From contig OY848929.1 of NCBI GenBank assembly GCA_963693285.1, positions 3,164,501 through 3,228,500 on the forward strand: a stretch of 64,000 nucleotides of DNA, in the 5' to 3' direction. Of this stretch, positions 55,811 to 64,000 are shown piece after piece; the stretch's first letter is position 1, and every line of letters starts with the position of its first letter. Source of the DNA: Xestospongia muta (taxonomy: Eukaryota > Porifera > Demospongiae > Haplosclerida > Petrosiidae). Below the pieces are notes generated by a model. The model was not told where the DNA came from and did no database searches. It worked only from the letters and a program-made list of their open reading frames with translations. The position numbers were made by a program, and so were the translations under genes.

Positions 55811-58800
55811 TAAAGCAAATTTATCAGTCTTAAATCTATGGATAAAGTCGTTTAAATAGGTTAAAACTCTGATATAAACTGTTTAGACCATTTTCAAAGT
55901 TAAGAAAGTTTAGAAATTAAGTGTCAAAACTGTTTCATTAAGCTGATCTAAAGAGTTTAGTAACTTTATCAGTCTTAAATCTTTGGATAAAGTAGTTTAA
56001 ATAGGTTAAAACTCTAAAATAAACTGTTTAGACCTTTTTGAAAGTTAAGAAAGTTTAGAAATTATATGTCAAAACTGCTTTATTAAGCTGATCTAAAGAG
56101 TTTAGCAACTTTATCAGTCTTAAATCTTTGGATAAAGTAGTTTAAATAGGTTAAAACTCTAAAATAAACTGTTTAGATCTTTTTGAAAGTTAAGAAAGTT
56201 TAGAAATTAACTGTCAAATCTGCTTATTAAGCTGATCTACAGAGTTTAGCAACTTTATCAGTCTTAAATCTTTGGATAAAGTAGTTTAAATAGGTTAAAA
56301 CTCTAAAATAAACTGTTTAGACCTTTTTGAAAGTTAAGAAAGTTTAGAAATTAACTGTCAAACCTGCTTTATTAAGCTGATCTAAAGAGTTTAGCGACTT
56401 TATCAGTCTTAAATCTTTGGATAAAGTAGTTTAACTAGGTTAAAACTCTAAAATAAACTGTTTAGACCTTTTTGAAAGTTAAGAAAGTTTAGAAATTAAG
56501 TGTCAAAACTGCTTTATTAAGCTGATCTAAAGAGTTTAGCGACTTTATCAGTCTTAAATCTTTGGATAAAATAGTTTAAATAGATTAAAACTCTGAAATA
56601 AACTTTTTAGACCTTTTTGAAAGTTAAGAAAGTTTAGAAATTAACTGTCAAAACTGCTTTATTTAGCTGATCTAAAGAGTTTAGCAACTTTATCAGTCTT
56701 AAATCTTTGGATAAAGTAGTTTAAATAGGTTAAGACTCTAAAATAAACCGTTTAGACCTTTTTGAAAGTTAAGAAAGTTTAGAAATTAACTGTCAAAACT
56801 GCTTTATTAAGCTGATCTAAAGAGTTTAGCAACTTTATCAGTCTTAAATGTTTGGATAAAGTAGTTTAAATAGGTTAAAACTCTAAAATAAACTGTTTAG
56901 ACCTTTTTCAAAGTTAAGAAAGTTTAGAAATTAAGTGTCAAAACTGCTTTATTAAGCATATCTAAAGAGTTTAGCAACTTTATCAGTCTTAAATCTTTGG
57001 ATAAAGTAGTTTAAATAGGTTAAAACTCTAAAATAAACTGGTTAGACCTTTTTGAAAGTTAAGAAAGTTTAGAAATTAAGTGTCAAAACTGCTTTATTAA
57101 GCTGATCTAAAGAGTTTAGCAACTTTATCAGTCTTAAATCTTTGGATAAAGTAGTTTAAATAGGTTAAAACTCTAAAATAAACTGTTTAGACCTTTTTGA
57201 AAGTTAAGAAAGTTAGAAATTAACTGTCAAAACTTCTTTATTTAGCTGATCTAAAGAGTTTAGCAACTTTATCAGTCTTAAATCTTTGGATAAAGTAGTT
57301 TAAATAGGTTAAAACTCTAAAATAAACTGTTTAGACCTTCTTGAAAGTTAAGAAAGTTAGAAATTAAGTGTCAAAACTGCTTTATTAAGCTGATCTAAAG
57401 AGTTTAGCAACTTTATCAGTCTTAAATCTTTGGATAAAGTAGATTAAATAGGTTAAAACTCTAAAATAAACTGTTTAGACCTTTTTGAAAGTTAAGAAAG
57501 TTAGAAATTAAGTGTCAAAACTGCTTTATTTGGCTGATCTAAAGAGTTTAGCAACTTTATCAGTCTTAAATCTTTGGATAAAGTAGTTTAAATAGGTTAA
57601 AACTCAAATAAACTGTTTAGACCTTTTTGAAAGTTAAGAAAGTTAGAAATTAAGTGTAAAAACTGCTTTATTTAGCTAATCTAAACAGTTTAGCAACTTT
57701 ATCAGTCTTAAATCTTTGGATAAAGTAGTTTAAATAGGTTAAAACTCTAAAATAAACTCTTTCGACCTTTTTGAAAGTTAAGAAAGTTTAGAAATTAACT
57801 GTCAAAACTGCTTTATTTAGCTGATCTAAAGAGTTTAGCAACTTTATCAGTCTTAAATCTTTGGATAAAGTAGTTTAAATAGGTTAAAACTCTAAAATAA
57901 ACTGTTTAGACCTTTTTGAAAGTTAAGAAAGTTTAGAAATTAAGTGTCAAAACTGCTTTATTAAGCTTATCTAAAGAGTTTAGCAACTTTATCAGTCTTA
58001 AATCTTTGGATAAAGTAGTTTAAATAGGTTAAAACTCTAAAATAAACTGTTTAGACCTTCTTGAAAGTTAAGAAAGTTAGAAATTAAGTGTCAAAACTGC
58101 TTTATTTAGCTGATCTAAAGAGTTTAGCAACTTTATCAGTCTTAAATCTTTGGATAAAGTAGTTTAAATAGGTTAAAACTCTAAAATAAACTGTTTAGAC
58201 CTTTTTGAAAGTTAAGAAAGTTAGAAATTAAGTGTCAAAACTGCTTTATTTAGCTGATCTAAAGAGTTTAGCAACTTTATCAGTCTTAAATCTTTGGATA
58301 AAGTAGTTTAAATAGGTTAAAACTCAAATAAACTGTTTAGACCTTTTTGAAAGTTAAGAAAGTTTAGAAATTAACTGTCAAAACTGCTTTATTTAGCTGA
58401 TCTAAAGAGTTTAGCAACTTTATCAGTCTTAAATCTTTGGATAAAGTAGTTTAAATAGGTTAAAACTCTGAAATAAACTTTTTAGACCTTTTTGAAAGTT
58501 AAGAAAGTTTAGAAATTAACTGTCAAAACTGCTTTATTTAGCTGATCTAAAGAGTTTAGCAACTTTATCAGTCTTAAATCTTTGGATAAAGTAGTTTAAA
58601 TAGGTTAAGACTCTAAAATAAACCGTTTAGACCTTTTTGAAAGTTAAGAAAGTTTAGAAATTAACTGTCAAAACTGCTTTATTAAGCTGATCTAAAGAGT
58701 TTAGCAACTTTATCAGTCTTAAATGTTTGGATAAAGTAGTTTAAATAGGTTAAAACTCTAAAATAAACTGTTTAGACCTTTTTGAAAGTTAAGAAAGTTT

Positions 58801-61800
58801 AGAAATTAAGTGTCAAAACTGCTTTATTAAGCATATCTAAAGAGTTTAGCAACTTTATTAGTCTTAAATCTTTGGATAAAGTAGTTTAAATAGGTTAAAA
58901 CTCTAAAATAAACTGTTTAGACCTTTTTGAAAGTTAAGAAAGTTTAGAAATTAAGTGTCAAAACTGCTTTATTAAGCTGATCTAAAGAGTTTAGCGACTT
59001 TATCAGTCTTAAATCTTTGGATAAAATAGTTTAAATAGGTTAAAACTCTGAAATAAACTTTTTAGACCTTTTTGAAAGTTAAGAAAGTTTAGAAATTAAG
59101 TGTCAAAACTGCTTTATTTAGCTGATCTAAAGAGTTTAGCAACTTTATCAGTCTTACATCTTTCGATAAAGTAGTTTAAATAGGTTAAGACTCTAAAATA
59201 AACCGTTTAGACCTTTTTGAAAGTTAAGAAAGTTTAGAAATTAACTGTCAAAACTGCTTTATTAAGCTGATCTAAAGAGTTTAGCAACTTTATCAGTCTT
59301 AAATCTTTGGATAAAGTAGTTTAAATAGGTTAAAACTCTAAAATAAACTGTTTAGACCTTTTTGAAAGTTAAGAAAGTTTAGAAATTAAGTGTCAAAACT
59401 GCTTTATTTAGCTAATCTAAAGAGTTTAGCAACTTTATCAGTCTTAAATCTTTGGATAAAGTAGTTTAAATAGGTTAAAACTCTAAAATAAACTGTTTAG
59501 ACCTTTTTGAAAGTTAAGAAAGTTTAGAAATTAACTGTCAAAACTGCTTTATTTAGCTGATCTAAAGAGTTTAGCAACTTTATCAGTCTTAAATCTTTGG
59601 ATAAAGTAGTTTAAATAGGTTAAAACTCTAAAATAAACTGTTTAGACCTTTTTGAAAGTTAAGAAAGTTTAGAAATTAACTTTCAAAACTGCTTTATTAA
59701 GCTGATCTAAAGAGTTTAGCAACTTTATCAGTCTTAAATCTTTGGATAAAGTAGTTTAAATAGGTTAAAACTCTAAAATAAACTGTTTAGACCTTTTTGA
59801 AAGTTAAGAAAGTTTAGAAATCAAAAGTCAAAACTGCTTTATTTAGCTGATCGAAAGAGTTTAGCAACTTTATCAGGCTTAAATCTTTGGATAAAGTAGT
59901 TTAAATAGGTTAAAACTCTAAAATAAACTGTTTAGACCTTTTTGAAAGTTAAGAAAGTTTAGAAATTAACTGTCAAAACTGCTTTATTTAGCTGATCTAA
60001 AGAGTTTAGCAACTTTATCAGTCTTAAATCTTTGGATAAAGTAGTTTAAATAGGTTAAAACTCTAAAATAAACTGTTTAGACCTTTTTGAAAGTTAAGAA
60101 AGTTTAGAAATTAAGTGTCAAAACTGCTTTATTAAGCTGATCTAAAGAGTTTAGCAACTTTATCAGTCTTAAATCTTTGGATAAAGTAGTTTAAATAGGT
60201 TAAAACTCTAAAATAAACTGTTTAGACCTTTTTGAAAGTTAAGAAAGTTTAGAAATTAACTGTCAAAACTGCTTTATTTAGCTGATCTAAAGAGTTTAGC
60301 AACTTTATCAGTCTTAAATCTTTGGATAAAATACTTTAAATAGGTTAAAACTCTAAAATAAACTGTTTAGACCTTTTTGAAAGTTAAGAAAGTTTAGAAA
60401 TTAACTGTCAAAACTGCTTTATTTAGCTGATCTAAAGAGTTTAGCAACTTTATTAGTCTTAAATCTTTGGATAAAATACTTTAAATAGGTTAAAACTCTA
60501 AAATAAACTGTTTAGACCTTTTTGAAAGTTAAGAAAGTTTAGAAATTAACTGTCAAAACTGCTTTATTTAGCTGATCTAAAGAGTTTAGCAACTTTATTA
60601 GTCTTAAATCTTTGGATAAAGTAGTTTAAATAGGTTAAAACTCTGAAAGAAACTGTTTAGACCTTTTTGAAAGTTAAGAAAGTTTAGAAATTAAGTGTCA
60701 AAACTGCTTTATTAAGCTGATCTAAAGAGTTTAGCAACTTTATCAGTCTTAAATCTTTGGATAAAGTAGTTTAAATAGGTTAAAACTCTAAAATAAACTG
60801 TTTAGACCTTTTTCAAAGTTAAGAAAGTTTAGAAATTAACTGTCAAAACTACTTTATTTAGCTGATCTAAAGAGTTTATCAACTTTATCAGTTTAAATCT
60901 TTGGATAAAGTAGTTTAAATAGGTTAAAACTCTAAAATAAACTGTTTAGACCTTTTTGAAAGTTAAGAAAGTTTAGAAATTAACTGTCAAAACTGCTTTA
61001 TTTAGCTGATCTAAAGAGTTTAGCAACTTTATCAGTCTTAAATCTTTGGATAAAGTAGTTTAAATAGGTTAAAACTCTAAAATAAACTGTTTAGACCTTT
61101 TTGAAAGTTAAGAAAGTTTAGAAATTAACTGTCAAAACTGCTTTATTTAGCTGATCTAAAGAGTTTAGCAACTTTATCAGTCTTAAATCTTTCGATAAAG
61201 TAGTTTAAATAGGTTAAGACTCTAAAATAAACCGTTTAGACCTTTTTGAAAGTTAAGAAAGTTTAGAAATTAACTGTCAAAACTGCTTTATTAAGCTGAT
61301 CTAAAGAGTTTAGCAACTTTATCAGTCTTAAATCTTTGGATAAAGTAGTTTAAATAGGTTAAAACTCTAAAATAAACTGTTTAGACCTTTTTCAAAGTTA
61401 AGAAAGTTTAGAAATTAAGTGTCAAAACTGCTTTATTAAGGATATCTAAAGAGTTTAGCAACTTTATCAGTCTTAAATCTTTGGATAAAGTAGTTTAAAT
61501 AGGTTAAAACTCTAAAATAAACTGTTTAGACCATTTTTGAAAGTTAAGAAAGTTTAGAAATTAAGTGTCAAACTGCTTTATTTAGCTGATCTAAAGAGTT
61601 TAGCAACTTTATCAGGCTTCAATCTTTGGATAAAGTAGTTTAAATAGGTTAAAACTCTAAAATAAACTGTTTAGACCTTTTTGAAAGTTAAGAAAGCTTA
61701 GAAATTAACTTTCAAAACTGCTTTATTAAGCTGATCTAAAGAGTTTAGGAAATTTATCAGTCTTAAATCTTTGGATAAAGTAGTTTAAATAGGTTAAAAC

Positions 61801-64000
61801 TCTAAAATAAACTGTTTAGACCTTTTTGAAAGTTAAGAAAGTTTAGAAATTAAAAGTCAAAACTGTTTTATTAAGCTTATCTAAAGAGTTTAGCATCAGT
61901 CTTAAATCTTTGGATAATGTAGTTTAAATAGGTTAAAACTCTAAAATAAACTGTTTAGACCTTTTTGAAAGTTAAGAAAGTTTAGAAATTAAGTGTCAAA
62001 ACTGCTTTATTAAGCTGATCTAAAGAGTTTAGCAACTTTATTAGTCTTAAATCTTTGGATAAAGTAGTTTAAATAGGTTAAAACTCTAAAATAAACTGTT
62101 TAGACCTTTTTGAAAGTTAAGAAAGTTTAGAAATTAAATGTCAAAACTGCTTTATTTAGCTGATCTAAAGAGTTTAGCAACTTTATCAGTCTTAAATCTT
62201 TGGATAAAGTAGTTTAAATAGGTTAAAACTCTAAAATAAACTGTTTAGACCTTTTTGAAAGTTAAGAAAGCTTAGAAATTAAGTGTCAAAACTGCTTTAT
62301 TTAGCTGATCTAAAGAGTTTAGCAACTTTATCAGTCTTAAATCTTTGGATAAAGTAGTTTAAATAGGTTAAAACTCTGAAATAAACTGTTTAGACCTTTT
62401 TGAAAGTTAAGAAAGTTTAGAAATTAAGTGTCAAAACTGCTTTATTAAGCTGATCTAAAGAGTTTAGCAACTTTATCAGTCTTAAATCTTTGGATAAAGT
62501 AGTTTAAATAGGTTAAAACTCTAAAATAAACTGTTTAGACCTTTTTGAAAGTTAAGAAAGTTTAGAAATTAACTGTCAAAACTTCTTTATTTAGCTGATC
62601 TAAAGAGTTTAGCAACTTTATCAGTCTTAAATCTTTGGATAAAGTAGTTTAAATAGGTTAAAACTCTAAAATAAACTGTTTAGACCTTTTTGAAAGTTAA
62701 GAAAGTTAGAAATTAACTGTCAAAACTTCTTTATTTAGCTGATCTAAAGAGTTTAGCAACTTTATCAGTCTTAAATCTTTGGATAAAGTAGTTTAAATAG
62801 GTTAAAACTCTAAAATAAACTGTTTAGACCTTTTTGAAAGTTAAGAAAGTTTAGAAATTAAGTGTCAAAACTGCTTTATTTAGCTGATCTAAAGAGTTTA
62901 GCAACATTATTAGTCTTAAATCTTTGGATAAAGTAGTTTAAATAGGTTAAAACTCTAAAATAAACTGTTTAGACCTTTTTGAAAGTTAAGAAAGTTTAGA
63001 AATTAAGTGTCAAAACTGCTTTATTAAGCTGATCTAAAGAGTTTAGCAACTTTATCAGTCTTAAATCTTTGGATAAAGTAGTTTAAATAGGTTAAAACTC
63101 TAAAATAAACTGTTTAGACCTTTTTGAAAGTTAAGAAAGTTAGAAATTAACTGTCAAAACTTCTTTATTTAGCTGATCTAAAGAGTTTAGCAACTTTATC
63201 AGTCTTAAATCTTTGGATAAAGTAGTTTAAATAGGTTAAAACTCTAAAATAAACTGTTTAGACCTTCTTGAAAGTTAAGAAAGTTAGAAATTAAGTGTCA
63301 AAACTGCTTTATTTAGCTGATCTAAAGAGTTTAGCAACTTTATCAGTCTTAAATCTTTGGATAAAGTAGTTTAAATAGGTTAAAACTCTAAAATAAACTG
63401 TTTAGACCTTTTTGAAAGTTAAGAAAGTTAGAAATTAAGTGTCAAAACTGCTTTATTTAGCTGATCTAAAGAGTTTAGCAACTTTATCAGTCTTAAATCT
63501 TTGGATAAAGTAGTTTAAATAGGTTAAAACTCAAATAAACTGTTTAGACCTTTTTGAAAGTTAAGAAAGTTAGAAATTAAGTGTAAAAACTGCTTTATTT
63601 AGCTAATCTAAACAGTTTAGCAACTTTATCAGTCTTAAATCTTTGGATAAAGTAGTTTAAATAGGTTAAAACTCTAAAATAAACTCTTTCGACCTTTTTG
63701 AAAATTAAGAAAGTTTAGAAATTAACTGTCAAAACTGCTTTATTTGGCTGATCTAAAGAGTTTAGCAACTTTATCAGTCTTAAATCTTTGGATAAAGTAG
63801 TTTAAATAGGTTAAAACTCTAAAATAAACTGTTTAGACCTTTTTGAAAGTTAAGAAAGTTTAGAAATTAAGTGTCAAAACTGCTTTATTAAGCTTATCTA
63901 AAGAGTTTAGCAACTTTATCAGTCTTAAATCTTTGGATAAAGTAGTTTAAATAGGTTAAAACTCTAAAATAAACTGTTTAGACCTTCTTGAAAGTTAAGA
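55811..64000 (-). repeat. 145-bp satellite, long B arm, copy 2 (continues beyond the window)
   Basis: The A to B switch is identical to that at 25890/25891. About 56 monomers are visible. Several monomer blocks are absent or rearranged relative to copy 1: the ctctttcgacc variant, found at 34791 in copy 1, occurs at 57761 and again at 63688. Confidence 0.95.

Larger units (their letters stand above)
38361..64000. repeat. 30,760-bp segmental tandem duplication, copy 2 (runs off the window)
   Basis: It starts with the same sequence as 7601. Alignment by marker gives offsets of 30,760 (7601-9293), 28,194 (from 11874), 28,339 (at 16691), 29,921 (at 21014) and 29,920 (at 25891). The steps mean one 2,580-bp deletion with 14 bp of filler, one extra monomer, loss of two monomers and gain of one 13-monomer block. 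In the B arm the offset falls again to about 28,897 (34791 versus 63688). Confidence 0.88.

Noticed and set aside
11767..64000. CRISPR-like array of regularly spaced repeats
   Set aside because: The repeated unit is the full 145 bp with no unique spacers, and the setting is eukaryotic.
6145..64000. Telomeric repeat or rDNA spacer
   Set aside because: No TTAGGG-type runs and no rRNA sequence are present.
7601..64000. Treating the two 30-kb units as an assembly error
   Set aside because: Not excluded, but the copies differ by a deletion with filler, several block gains and losses and point changes, which a simple assembly duplication would not produce. Allelic copies placed in tandem by mistake remain possible.

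Overview
The window reads as animal nuclear DNA. Evidence for this is a set of GT-AG-bounded mini-exons, AT-rich introns without long reading frames, a Penelope-like retroelement (a eukaryotic family) and about 58 kb of tandem satellite. Short GGTGTGGC-type inverted motifs near 2.7 kb resemble small repeats common in marine invertebrates, so an invertebrate such as a sponge or cnidarian is possible, but this is a guess. No bacterial operons, rRNA, tRNA or CRISPR arrays are visible.

Region 1-6.1 kb is unique-looking DNA with parts of one or more plus-strand host genes. Its most striking part is a run of twelve 60-nt exons (735-2320) on an almost exact 139-bp period. Each exon has a good acceptor (tatag) and donor (gtaagt), each is flanked by phase-1 introns, and only one frame stays open in all twelve. 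That frame encodes a 20-residue repeat. Inverted 15-bp minisatellites flank the array (617-661 and 2366-2425). Further on lie a diverged exon-like pair (3749 and 4129), a 115-bp tandem duplication with splice-donor-like ends (4902-5130), and a probable terminal exon (5877-6067) for a very acidic C-terminus. The terminal exon stops about 80 bp before the satellite.

Region 6.1-64 kb is a 145-bp satellite. I call its two orientations A (plus strand reads aaagttgctaaactcttt) and B (its reverse complement). The order is B 6145-7145, A 7170-7629, Penelope-like element (PLE) 7630-9118, A 9131-10185, B 10195-11766, A 11767-25890, B 25891-38360, then again PLE 38390-39878, A 39891-40053, a 14-bp filler, A 40068-55810, B 55811 to the end. 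The second half is a direct tandem copy of the first: the segment 7601-38360 (30,760 bp) starts again at 38361. Each copy contains a very large inverted pair of satellite arms (about 14-16 kb of A facing at least 12.5 kb of B). Copy 2 differs by a 2,580-bp deletion and by gains and losses of whole monomers.

Both PLE copies are the same dead, 5'-truncated element: the reverse transcriptase palm plus a GIY-YIG endonuclease, with an in-frame stop in RT motif B and a broken C-terminus. They are bounded by inverted terminal repeats that carry hammerhead-ribozyme-like cores, and by a degenerate 12-bp target-site duplication made of satellite sequence. No intact protein-coding gene is seen in the satellite part. 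All coordinates and comparisons were made by eye; percent identities were not computed.
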